Positions 8,997-17,956 of a stretch of DNA of 64,000 nt are shown one piece after another. Source of the DNA: Trebonia sp963773105. Lineage in GTDB: Bacteria > Actinomycetota > Actinomycetes > Streptosporangiales > Streptosporangiaceae. Below the pieces are notes generated by a model, which was given only the letters and a program-made list of their open reading frames with translations, ran no database searches and had not been told where the DNA came from. The DNA is taken from contig CAVZAA010000001.1 in the NCBI GenBank assembly GCA_963773105.1, forward strand, positions 806,001-870,000. The letters run 5' to 3'. Every line of letters begins with the position of its first letter. The first letter of the stretch is position 1. A program made the position numbers and the translations under genes.

Positions 8997-9040
8997 GGCG
9001 TGCCCGGAACCGCGGCGCCTCCCGCGGAGTCCAAGTGGAC

Positions 9041-9994
9041 ATGAGATCACCTGATTGGAAGCGGCTCGGCGCGGCCCTCGCGGCCGTCTCGGTAGCCCTC
9101 GCGGTGACGGCGTGCGCGGCGGGGGAGGGGTCTTCGGTAACGCTGGCGCAGACGTCTTCCTCGCCCGCATCCGCGTCGGCCGACGCCGCCGCCCGGGTGT
9201 CCGCGCCGGACGAGACGCTGAAGCAGCGCGCGGCGAAGGACGCCGCCGCCATCCTGACGACCTTCGCGGTGCCGCCGGGCGGTCGCCGCCTCGCTGGGCC
9301 CCCCAGCCTGCCCGGAGGCCTGCTCAAGACCCCGATAACCTTCCTCGGCTCCACCTGGGACGTGCTCGTGACCGCCTTCTGGGAGGCGCCGGGCAGCCCG
9401 CAGGCGCTGCTCGCCTGGGAGCAGGCGCACCTGCCCCGGCGGTTCACCCTGGGCGACGCGGACTTCGGCCCGCCCGCCTGGGACCGCGACTTCCAGCTGG
9501 CCCCCGAGGGCGCCCTGATCACCAGGGAGATGGTGGTCGAGGTGGCGAGCGCGGGCGGCGGGCAGACCGGGATCCGGGTGGACGCCTGGGTCGCCTGGCA
9601 GCCGCCCCGGCCGGTCGGCAGCCTGATCCCGCCCGCCGCCAGGACGGTCACCATCGCCGAGCTGTACAACGGCGCCCCCGCGCCTGGGAGCCTGCCCGCC
9701 CCGGTCACGATCACCGACCCGGCCACGGTGCGCAAGCTCGCGGCGGTCATCGACGGCCTCCCGCTGTCCACGCTCCCGGCCGACGTGCCGTGCCCGTTCT
9801 CCCTGCACCGCTACCTGAGCCTGACGTTCCGGGCCCGCCCGGGCGGCCCCGCGCTGGCGATCGCCCAGACCGGCCAGCAGTGCGACGCAGTCGCGCTCAC
9901 CGTCCGCGGCGAGCAGCAATCTCCGCTCCAGAACCAGGACACCCTCGACCCCCAGATCATCAAGCTGGCCGGCCTGCCCTGGAAACTGCCCTAA
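9041..9994 (+). CDS. Secreted lipoprotein of unknown function, paralogue 1
   Basis: About 317 residues. A signal sequence (ALAAVSVALAVTACAAG) ends in a lipobox-like V-T-A-C, so a lipid-anchored extracytoplasmic protein is predicted. I do not recognise the family. It is the tandem paralogue of the next gene: both contain VTITDPA-V-ALTAVI-GL-L, a LTFRA-P--PALA segment followed by a lone cysteine, and end KLAGLPWK. Two cysteines (PCPFS and QQCDAV) match positions in the neighbour and may form a disulfide. The start region AAGTGGACATGAGA resembles AAGTGGCATGAGA of the paralogue, with no ribosome site; both may be leaderless. GTG at 9035 is an alternative start. Confidence 0.8.
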   Translation: MRSPDWKRLGAALAAVSVALAVTACAAGEGSSVTLAQTSSSPASASADAAARVSAPDETLKQRAAKDAAAILTTFAVPPGGRRLAGPPSLPGGLLKTPITFLGSTWDVLVTAFWEAPGSPQALLAWEQAHLPRRFTLGDADFGPPAWDRDFQLAPEGALITREMVVEVASAGGGQTGIRVDAWVAWQPPRPVGSLIPPAARTVTIAELYNGAPAPGSLPAPVTITDPATVRKLAAVIDGLPLSTLPADVPCPFSLHRYLSLTFRARPGGPALAIAQTGQQCDAVALTVRGEQQSPLQNQDTLDPQIIKLAGLPWKLP

Positions 9995-10045
9995 CGGGGC
10001 CGCGGCGAGCGGAACCGGGGGCGCTCAGCCCGGCGTCTAAGTGGC

Positions 10046-11017
10046 ATGAGACTTCGCGCAAGCGTCAGACTCCCCGGCGCGCTCGCCCTCGGCGCCGCCG
10101 CCGTCGTGCTGTCGGGGTGCGCGGTCGCGCACGCGCCCGGCGCCACCGGCAAGCCGACCGGGTCGACCGGCACCAAGCTCACCTCCACGAAGTCACCCGC
10201 ACAGCCGGCGCCCGCGCCGGAGCGGCGCGCGGTGGCGGACGCGGATGCCATCCTCGCCTCGTTCGCGGTGCCGCAGGGAGCGCGCAAGCTAGCACCCGCG
10301 CCGTCCGTGGACAAGGGCGTGCTCAAGTCGCCGTTCGAGGAGCCAGGCACGCCCGACCTAGTGGACAAGGCCGAGTGGTGGATCGCGCCGGGCGCGCCCC
10401 AGAGCGTGCTCGCCTGGGAGGCCAGGCACCTGCCGCACCGGTTCTCGGCGGCAGGCACCGGTACCGGCTACGGTCGCGATAGCGCGACGGTCTGGGACGA
10501 GACGTTCTCGCTGCCCGCCGTCCCCGGCGTGCTCGACTCGCGTGATCTGCTGGTCCAGGTGGTGCAAGACGGGGCCGAGACCGCGATCCGAGTCGATGCG
10601 CAGGTCAGCTGGCAGCCCGCCCGCCCGGCGAGCGAGAAGGTCCCGGCGCCCGCCAAGGCGGTGACGATCTCCATCGACCTCGGGCTGAACCAGGGCGGCA
10701 GGAAGCCGCCGAAGCCGGTCACGATCACCGACCCGGCCAAGGTCCGCGCGCTGACGGCGGTGATCAACGGCCTAGCGCTGTTCCCGCCGGGCGACTTCAG
10801 CTGCCCGGCAGGTTCGGACGCCGATATCGTGCTTACGTTCCGCGCCGCTCCCCGCGCCCCGGCCCTCGCGGTGGCCACCGTCGACCTGGCCGGCTGCAAC
10901 GGCGTGGACTTCACCATCGGCGGCAAGTCGCAGCCCAACCTGGCGGGTCCTGGCACCGACATCGGCCCCCGGGTACTCAAGCTGGCCGGCCTGCCATGGA
11001 AAATCCCTGTCGCCTGA
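10046..11017 (+). CDS. Secreted lipoprotein of unknown function, paralogue 2
   Basis: 323 residues with an N-terminal signal peptide and lipobox (AAAVVLSGCAVAH, cysteine as anchor), followed by a proline/alanine-rich linker and a domain shared with the preceding gene. Matching stretches include ADAILASFAVPQGARKL, DLLVQVVQ, AIRVDAQVSWQPARP, KPVTITDPAKVRALTAVINGLAL and the final LKLAGLPWKIP. The pair looks like a tandem duplication that has diverged considerably. Function unknown; cell-surface location is predicted. Confidence 0.8.
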   Translation: MRLRASVRLPGALALGAAAVVLSGCAVAHAPGATGKPTGSTGTKLTSTKSPAQPAPAPERRAVADADAILASFAVPQGARKLAPAPSVDKGVLKSPFEEPGTPDLVDKAEWWIAPGAPQSVLAWEARHLPHRFSAAGTGTGYGRDSATVWDETFSLPAVPGVLDSRDLLVQVVQDGAETAIRVDAQVSWQPARPASEKVPAPAKAVTISIDLGLNQGGRKPPKPVTITDPAKVRALTAVINGLALFPPGDFSCPAGSDADIVLTFRAAPRAPALAVATVDLAGCNGVDFTIGGKSQPNLAGPGTDIGPRVLKLAGLPWKIPVA

Positions 11018-11081
11018 GGTCGTTGACCAATTGGTGCACATTGTGGCGGTTTCCGGCGAAGAGGTGCTGTAAAAAGAGCCC

Positions 11082-11468
11082 ATGAAAATATTGATCAGGT
11101 TCCTCGTGATCGCGGCCGCGCTCGGCGTCGCGGCCTGGCTGGTCCCCGGAATTGTGCTCACGGGGCACGACCACGTGGCGAAGGTGGAGACGCTGCTGAT
11201 CGTCGCCGTCATCTTCGGCGTCATCAACATCCTTCTCAAGCCGCTCATCAAGACCATCGGCTGCGCGTTCTACGTGCTCACGCTGGGGTTGTTCGCGATC
11301 GTGGTCAACGGCCTGCTGCTGTGGCTGACCAGCTACATCGCTTACGACAAGCTGCACGAGCCGTTCCACGTCACCGGCTTCGTGGCCGCCATCGAGGGCG
11401 CGCTCGTCGTCGCCGTTATCAGCTTCGTTGCGCACCTGATCATCCCCGACGACGGCGATCGGCGCTAA
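11082..11468 (+). CDS. Small membrane protein, phage-holin-4 family (PF04020-type)
   Basis: 128 residues with four predicted membrane helices: IRFLVIAAALGVAAWLVPGI, LLIVAVIFGVINILLKPLI, FYVLTLGLFAIVVNGLLLWL and AIEGALVVAVISFVAHLII. The VINILLKPLIK and LGLFAIVVNGLLLWL stretches are typical of the YvlD-like holin-4 family, widespread in bacteria without phage context. Role unknown. An AAAAAGAG stretch upstream may serve as ribosome site. Starts with ATG after 64 noncoding bases. Confidence 0.8.
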   Translation: MKILIRFLVIAAALGVAAWLVPGIVLTGHDHVAKVETLLIVAVIFGVINILLKPLIKTIGCAFYVLTLGLFAIVVNGLLLWLTSYIAYDKLHEPFHVTGFVAAIEGALVVAVISFVAHLIIPDDGDRR

Positions 11469-11562
11469 GGTAGCCCGGCGGGTCATAGACTTACCCGCCA
11501 TACACTTGTGCTGCGCTGCTCATCCGCGCAGTTACCATCCACGTCTCTGGAGTCACGCCGCC

Positions 11563-13119
11563 GTGAAGACCGCTGTCGAAGAGCTCAGCCCGACCCGTGT
11601 GCGGCTGAGCGTCGAGGTTTCCTTCGAGGAGCTTAAGCCGAGCCTCGACAAGGCTTACCGCGAAGTCGCGCAGCAGGCGCGCATCCCCGGGTTCCGTCCC
11701 GGCAAGGTGCCGCCGCGCGTCATCGACATGCGGATCGGCCGGGGCGCGGTGCTAACCGAGGCGGTCAACGACGCGCTGCCCGAGTTCTACAGCAAGGCCG
11801 TGCAGGAGGCCGAGGTGTTCGTCCTCGGCCAGCCGGACGTGGAGATCACCCAGCTGGAGGACGGCAAGGAGCTGTCCTTCACGGCCGAGGTCGAGGTCAG
11901 GCCCAAGTTCGAGCTGCCCGCCTTCGACACGCTGACGGTCACCGTGGACAGCGCCGAGGTCACCCCGGACGACATCGACGAGTACCTCACCAGCCTGCGC
12001 GAGCGGTTCGCGAGCCTGAAGGGGGTGCAGCGGGCGGCGGAGGACGGCGACTACGTGACCATGGACCTGTCCGCGGCGGTAGACGGCGAACTGGTCGAGG
12101 ACGCGCAGGCGACCGGCCTGTCCTACAAGGTCGGCAGCGGCGAGATGCTCGAGGGCCTGGACGAGGCGCTCACCGGGCTGTCGGCCGGGGAGTCCGCGAC
12201 CTTCAGCACCGAGCTCGCGGGCGGCGAGGCGGCGGGCGAGGAGGCCGACGTGACCGTGACCGTACAGTCGGTCAAGATGCGCGAGCTGCCCGAGCTCGAC
12301 GACGACTTCGCCCAGCTCGCCAGCGAGTTCGACACCCTCGACGAGCTCCGCGAGGACACCCGCAAGCAGCTTGAGCGGGTGAAGAAGCTCCAGCAGGCGA
12401 CCCAGGCGCGTGACAAGGCCGTGGACGCGATCATCGACAGCGTCGACATACCGCTGCCGGAGAAGTTCGTCGAGCACGAGCTGAGCCACGCCCGCGAGAA
12501 CATCGACAACCAGCTCGTCCAGATGCGCCTGTCCAAGGACGAGTACCTCAAGTCCCTGGAGAAGACCGAGGAGGAGTTCGACGCCGACCTCGTGCAGCAG
12601 TCGGAGCGCTCCGTCCGGGTCGGCTTCGTCCTCGACGAGCTCGCCCGGGCCGAGAACCTCTCGGTGAACCAGGCCGAGCTCTCCTACTTCGTCGCCGACC
12701 AGGCGCAGCGGATGGGCATCAGCCCCGAGTACTTCGCCCGTCAGCTCACCGAGAGCAACCAGATCGGCGTTGCCATCACCGAGGTGCTCCGGGGCAAGGC
12801 GGCCACCCTCGCGGCCGAGCGGGTCACCGTGACCGACGACAAGGGCGAGACGATCGACGTGAAGGCGCAGATCGAGGAGCTCAACTCCGACGTCGACGCG
12901 ATGCTCGCCGCGCAGGCCGCGGCCGAGGCGGCGGGCGGCTCCGACATCACCGTCGATGACCTCGCGATCGACGTGGCCGGCACCCTCGAGGACGAGGCCG
13001 AGGACGAGACCGAGGTCGTGCTCGAAGCCGTCGCCGAAGCCGAGGCCGAGGCCGAGGTGGTCGACGAGGCCGAGGCCATCGTCGAAGAGGCGGAAGACGC
13101 CGAGGACGACGAAGAATAG
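11563..13119 (+). CDS. tig: Trigger factor, ribosome-associated chaperone and peptidyl-prolyl isomerase
   Basis: Binds the ribosome near the exit tunnel and helps nascent chains fold. The GTG at 11563 gives MKTAVEELSPTRVRLSVEV; the ribosome-binding motif IPGFRPGKVPPRVID is at about residues 42-57, followed by the FKBP-like domain and the C-terminal helical arms. At 518 residues it is longer than E. coli trigger factor because of an acidic Ala/Glu/Asp tail of roughly 60 residues, usual in actinomycetes. It lies upstream of clpP1P2-clpX, a common actinomycete order, and ends at a strong terminator, so it is transcribed apart from clp. Confidence 0.96.
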   Translation: MKTAVEELSPTRVRLSVEVSFEELKPSLDKAYREVAQQARIPGFRPGKVPPRVIDMRIGRGAVLTEAVNDALPEFYSKAVQEAEVFVLGQPDVEITQLEDGKELSFTAEVEVRPKFELPAFDTLTVTVDSAEVTPDDIDEYLTSLRERFASLKGVQRAAEDGDYVTMDLSAAVDGELVEDAQATGLSYKVGSGEMLEGLDEALTGLSAGESATFSTELAGGEAAGEEADVTVTVQSVKMRELPELDDDFAQLASEFDTLDELREDTRKQLERVKKLQQATQARDKAVDAIIDSVDIPLPEKFVEHELSHARENIDNQLVQMRLSKDEYLKSLEKTEEEFDADLVQQSERSVRVGFVLDELARAENLSVNQAELSYFVADQAQRMGISPEYFARQLTESNQIGVAITEVLRGKAATLAAERVTVTDDKGETIDVKAQIEELNSDVDAMLAAQAAAEAAGGSDITVDDLAIDVAGTLEDEAEDETEVVLEAVAEAEAEAEVVDEAEAIVEEAEDAEDDEE

Positions 13120-13141
13120 TCCTGACCTGCTCGAACTAGTT

Positions 13142-13176
13142 GGCCCAGGGCTCCGGCCCTGGGCCACGCCTTTTTG
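13142..13176 (+). terminator. Intrinsic terminator after tig
   Basis: GGCCCAGGG (13142-13150) and CCCTGGGCC (13157-13165) form a nine-pair stem followed by ACGCCTTTTTG. A classic rho-independent terminator. Confidence 0.9.
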
Positions 13177-13193
13177 TAGCAAAGCCGCAACGC

Positions 13194-13211
13194 GATGCGC
13201 CCAAAGCGAAC
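13194..13211. promoter_or_regulatory. Probable ClgR box upstream of clpP1
   Basis: GATGCGCCCAAAGCGAAC resembles the actinobacterial ClgR site (CGC-Y-N-A-N-R-GCG core with A/T-rich flanks, as I recall it): the CGC...GCG core and right flank fit, two left-flank positions do not. It is about 85 bases before the clpP1 start, and clpP1P2 operons are known ClgR targets. Just downstream, GCGGGG-GCGGCGGA/TCCGCCGC-CCCGC can fold into a hairpin (13213-13241). Confidence 0.45.
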
Positions 13212-13296
13212 AGCGGGGTGCGGCGGACTCCGCCGCCCCGCAGTGGCGTTAATGTCGCAGACAACGACACCCGAAGTGATCGGAGCAGGTGACCAC

Positions 13297-13911
13297 GTGA
13301 CACAGCTAGTTGCCAGGACGGCTTCCCCTGACGCCCCCGTGATTCCGGGGGATCTGCTGTTCCAGCGGTTGCTGCGGCACCGCATTATCTTTCTCGGCCA
13401 GCAGGTGGACGATGACATCGCCAACCGGATCTGCGCCGAGATGCTTCTGCTCTCCGCCGAGGACCCGACGAGCGACATCTCGCTCTACATCAACTCCCCG
13501 GGCGGTTCGGTCTACGCGGGTCTGGCGATCTACGACGTGATGCAGTTCGTGCCCAACGACGTGGGCACCTACGCGATGGGGATGGCCGCGTCGATGGGCC
13601 AGTTCCTGCTCACGGCCGGCGCCAAGGGCAAGCGCTACGCGCTGCCGCACGCTACGGTGCTGATGCACCAGCCGTCCGGCGGCATCGGCGGCACCGCGAC
13701 CGACATCAGGATCCAGGCCGAGCAGATGCTGCACGTCAAGAAGACGCTGTTCGAGCGGACGGCGGCGCACACCGGCCAGCCCATCGGCACCATCGAGAAG
13801 GACGCCGACCGGGACCGCTGGTTCACCGCCGAGGAGGCCAAGGAGTACGGCTTCATCGACCACGTTGTGCGCAGCGCCCTCGAGGTCCCGTCCGGGAGCG
13901 TCGGCTCCTAG
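13297..13911 (+). CDS. clpP1: ATP-dependent Clp protease proteolytic subunit 1
   Basis: Serine peptidase forming the barrel of the Clp protease with the second ClpP. The 204-residue product has the catalytic triad in the expected order: Ser99 (MGMAASMGQ), His124 (VLMHQPSGG) and an aspartate near 173 (DADRDRWF), plus the ISLYINSPGGSV segment. The GTG at 13297 follows GGAGCAGG by seven bases; an in-frame ATG at 13252 lacks a ribosome site but would add 15 residues. Followed by clpP2 after 66 bases, probably one operon. Confidence 0.95.
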   Translation: MTQLVARTASPDAPVIPGDLLFQRLLRHRIIFLGQQVDDDIANRICAEMLLLSAEDPTSDISLYINSPGGSVYAGLAIYDVMQFVPNDVGTYAMGMAASMGQFLLTAGAKGKRYALPHATVLMHQPSGGIGGTATDIRIQAEQMLHVKKTLFERTAAHTGQPIGTIEKDADRDRWFTAEEAKEYGFIDHVVRSALEVPSGSVGS

Positions 13912-13977
13912 GCTCCGCAGGCACGAGGGCGGAACTCACGGACATAATGACCCGAATCGGTTAAGGAGCGAACGAAC

Positions 13978-14631
13978 GTGACCGATCTAAACAGCAGGAT
14001 CCCGCAGTCCAGGTACGTGCTGCCGTCCTTCGTCGAGCGCACCTCGTACGGGGTCAAGGAGATGAACCCGTACAACAAGCTCTTCGAGGAGCGGATCATC
14101 TTCCTCGGCGTCCAGATCGACGACGCCTCCGCCAACGACGTGATGGCCCAGCTGCTCACGCTCGAGGCCATCGACCCGGACCGCGAGATCACGATGTACA
14201 TCAACTCGCCCGGCGGGTCGATGACGTCGATGATGGCCATCTATGACACGATGCAGTTCATCCAGCCGGAGATCACCACCTGCTGCATCGGCCAGGCGGC
14301 CAGCGCAGCGGCGATCTTGCTCGCGGCGGGCACAAAGGGCAAGCGCATCGCACTGCCGAACTCGCGGATCCTGATCCACCAGCCGGCGACGGAAGGCGGC
14401 TACGGCCAGTCGTCGGACATGGAGATCCAGGCGAACGAGATCCTTCGGATGCGCAGCGCGATGGAGAACATTCTCGCCCGGCATACCGGCAGGGACGAGG
14501 AGGTCGTCCGGCACGACATCGAGCGCGACAAGTTCCTCTCGGCCGCCGACGCGAAGGAATACGGCATCATCGATGAGGTGCTGACGTCGCTCAAGCGGGG
14601 CTCGCTGAAGGTCCCTGCTGTAGTTTCGTAG
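13978..14631 (+). CDS. clpP2: ATP-dependent Clp protease proteolytic subunit 2
   Basis: 217-residue second ClpP. The triad is visible as Ser109 (CIGQAASAAA), His134 (ILIHQPATEG) and an aspartate near 184 (DIERDKFLS). In actinobacteria the two ClpP proteins form a mixed tetradecamer. An AAGGAG ribosome site precedes the GTG start. Gene order clpP1-clpP2-clpX is conserved. Confidence 0.95.
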   Translation: MTDLNSRIPQSRYVLPSFVERTSYGVKEMNPYNKLFEERIIFLGVQIDDASANDVMAQLLTLEAIDPDREITMYINSPGGSMTSMMAIYDTMQFIQPEITTCCIGQAASAAAILLAAGTKGKRIALPNSRILIHQPATEGGYGQSSDMEIQANEILRMRSAMENILARHTGRDEEVVRHDIERDKFLSAADAKEYGIIDEVLTSLKRGSLKVPAVVS

Positions 14632-14747
14632 CACCGGGAAGGATTCGCTCTTCCCTCGCGGGCCGCTGAGGGGGTTTGATTGGACCATCGGACTCCACAA
14701 GGCGGTACCGTCAAATAGCAAGCGGTTGACGGCATGGCGGGACAGGC

Positions 14748-14792
14748 CCGTCATGCCCGACCCGGCGGAGACGTCCGGGGCGGGCATGACGG
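14748..14792 (+). promoter_or_regulatory. Inverted repeat in the clpX leader
   Basis: CCGTCATGCCCG (14748-14759) pairs exactly with CGGGCATGACGG (14781-14792) around a 21-base loop, 33 bases before the clpX start. There is no T-run; a leader hairpin that affects clpX expression or an attenuating structure between clpP2 and clpX is possible. Confidence 0.5.
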
Positions 14793-14825
14793 TCCACGTT
14801 AAGCCCCATGTAAAGGAGAAGCTGG

Positions 14826-16100
<1,275 letters not shown>

Positions 16101-16221
16101 CCGGTCTGACGGAGGGTCATCGATAGCCGTTACTTTGACGGTATTGCCCCGGCCGCGAGCCCTGCACGGATAACCTCAGTGGGTTAGTTCGTGTGCGATG
16201 GCAACCGGAGAATGAGCGCAG

Positions 16222-17913
16222 ATGACTGGCTGGGATACACCGTCCAGGCCTACGTGGGACCCGCAGGACGGTCCGGAAGACAGCACGCAGGCGTTCCCAG
16301 CCTCGGACAATTCCGGTGGCGACGACCGCTGGCCTCAGCCCGCTGGGTCCGGCTGGGACGGGCCAGACTCGGCTGAGGCGGAGTTCCTCCCCCGGGAGTT
16401 CGAGCCGCGGAAGCCCGGTGCGACGCTGGCCGGGCGAGGCGGGTACGGAGCGGGACCGCAGGTCTCCGCGCGAGACGAGCCGCCGTGGCCCGGCCCCGCG
16501 CGCCAGGAATCGGCGCGTCCGGAGTCAGCGCGTCCGGAGTACGGGCGCACGGGCGAGTACGGGGGCCCAGATCTTGGCCGGGCCGACCTCGACCGCCTGA
16601 ATGGCGCGAGTCAGGACTTCCCCCGTCGCGACCCGGGCCGGGCGGACTACTCCGCCGCCTACCCCACCTACTCCGGTCAGCCGGATCAGGCCGAGCAGGC
16701 GCCACCGGCGGCCAACCTCGGCGACGCCGACCTCGCCGCCCGGATGGACCCGGCCCTGCAGGACTTCTTCGCCCCCACCAAGCCAGACCCCCGCTACGGC
16801 TCGGCCCGCCCCGGTCCGGCCGACCCGGGACTGCCCGGCCCGGGACTGCCCGGCCCGGGACTGCCCAGCCCGGGACTGCCCGGCCCGGGACTGCCCAGCC
16901 CGGGACTGCCCGGCCCCGGTCAGTCCAGCCCCGGCCTGCCTGGCCCGGCGTGGTCGGATTCCGGTAGGCCGCCGCTCCGAGGTGACGGACGCGGCCCGCA
17001 GCGGCCCGCCCGCCCGGCCGATCCGTGGCAGGACCCGGACAGCTACCCGTCCCAGGGACCGCAGGACGGCCCCCGCCGCCCCGGCCCGCGCGACGACCGG
17101 CCCGGCTCGCACGGCGACCGGCCCGGCCTGCGCGACGACCGGCCCGGCTCGCGCGACGACCGCCGCATCGACAGCGACGAGATCCTGCCCGCCAGCAGGG
17201 GCAAGCGGATCCTCGCCATCGGCGCCGTGGTCGTGATCGTGGCCGCCGGAGGCGCCTACCTGGCGCTGCACAAGTCGACCCCCAGCAACAACGCCGCCGC
17301 GAACGGCCCCACGCCGACCGCCTCCACGGTGGCGTCGACCCCCGCGTCGACCGCGACGGCCACGCCGAAGGGCAAGAACAGCACCAAGAAGTCCGGCGTG
17401 ACCGGCAGCGCGAACTCGTCCGGCGGCTACGTGCTGTCCACCCCGGCCACGGCCGGCGGCTACCCGATCGGGACCGACCCGCACTTCCTCTCGATAACCA
17501 CCGCGACCGCGGCCACCCTCGAGCAGTCGGCCGTCAACGGCGGCGGCGGCACCATCGCCGGCAAGCCGGTCTCGGCGTCCTACACGCTGCCGGACGAGCA
17601 GACGATCGAGTTCGTCGGCTACCAGGGCACCTTCAGCCCGTCGAAGGTGATGAGCAACCTGGGGTCGTTCGGCTCGTCGGAGAACATCTATCCGGCCGGG
17701 AACAACGGGGGCCAGCTCGCCTGCGCGAACACGACCGCGACGGCGACCACCCCGAGCGGCGCGGTCTGCTTCTGGGTCACCAAGTCGACGCTCGGCTTCG
17801 CCGAGTTCTTCACCCAGGCCAACGGCCCCGAGCCGCTCAACACCGCCCAGGCCAAGGGCGCCCAGGACACGATTAACCTCCGCTCAAGCGTCGAAACGCT
17901 CAAGTCCTCCTAG
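16222..17913 (+). CDS. Proline/glycine-rich single-pass membrane protein of unknown function
   Basis: 563 residues in three parts. Residues 1-330 are disordered, rich in Pro, Gly, Asp and Arg, and contain a five-residue repeat (GLPGP/GLPSP, six copies) and a seven-residue repeat (about three copies of RDDRPGS). A single membrane helix follows (ILAIGAVVVIVAAGGAYLAL, about 333-352). A Ser/Thr/Ala-rich linker leads to an extracellular domain of about 160 residues with two cysteines (QLACAN, GAVCFW) that could form a disulfide. Topology: cytoplasmic low-complexity tail, outer C-terminal domain. I do not recognise the C-terminal domain. Lies between clpX and valS; start ATG at 16222 without a strong ribosome site. 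Confidence 0.75.
   Translation: MTGWDTPSRPTWDPQDGPEDSTQAFPASDNSGGDDRWPQPAGSGWDGPDSAEAEFLPREFEPRKPGATLAGRGGYGAGPQVSARDEPPWPGPARQESARPESARPEYGRTGEYGGPDLGRADLDRLNGASQDFPRRDPGRADYSAAYPTYSGQPDQAEQAPPAANLGDADLAARMDPALQDFFAPTKPDPRYGSARPGPADPGLPGPGLPGPGLPSPGLPGPGLPSPGLPGPGQSSPGLPGPAWSDSGRPPLRGDGRGPQRPARPADPWQDPDSYPSQGPQDGPRRPGPRDDRPGSHGDRPGLRDDRPGSRDDRRIDSDEILPASRGKRILAIGAVVVIVAAGGAYLALHKSTPSNNAAANGPTPTASTVASTPASTATATPKGKNSTKKSGVTGSANSSGGYVLSTPATAGGYPIGTDPHFLSITTATAATLEQSAVNGGGGTIAGKPVSASYTLPDEQTIEFVGYQGTFSPSKVMSNLGSFGSSENIYPAGNNGGQLACANTTATATTPSGAVCFWVTKSTLGFAEFFTQANGPEPLNTAQAKGAQDTINLRSSVETLKSS
16827..16916 (+). repeat. 15-bp tandem repeat, six copies
   Basis: Unit GGGACTGCCCGGCCC, varying only at one G/A position (CGG/CAG), repeated six times in frame; encodes alternating GLPGP and GLPSP. 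A further degenerate copy follows. Length may vary between strains by slippage. Confidence 0.9.
17089..17166 (+). repeat. 21-bp tandem repeat, three copies plus a partial
   Basis: Unit close to CGCGACGACCGGCCCGGCTC, encoding R-D-D-R-P-G-S/L, at 17089, 17110 and 17131, with a partial fourth copy at 17152. Same gene as the 15-bp repeat. Confidence 0.85.
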
Positions 17914-17956
17914 CCAAGTGGGCACCGGACCACGGGAATTCGTAGACTCCCTTGGT

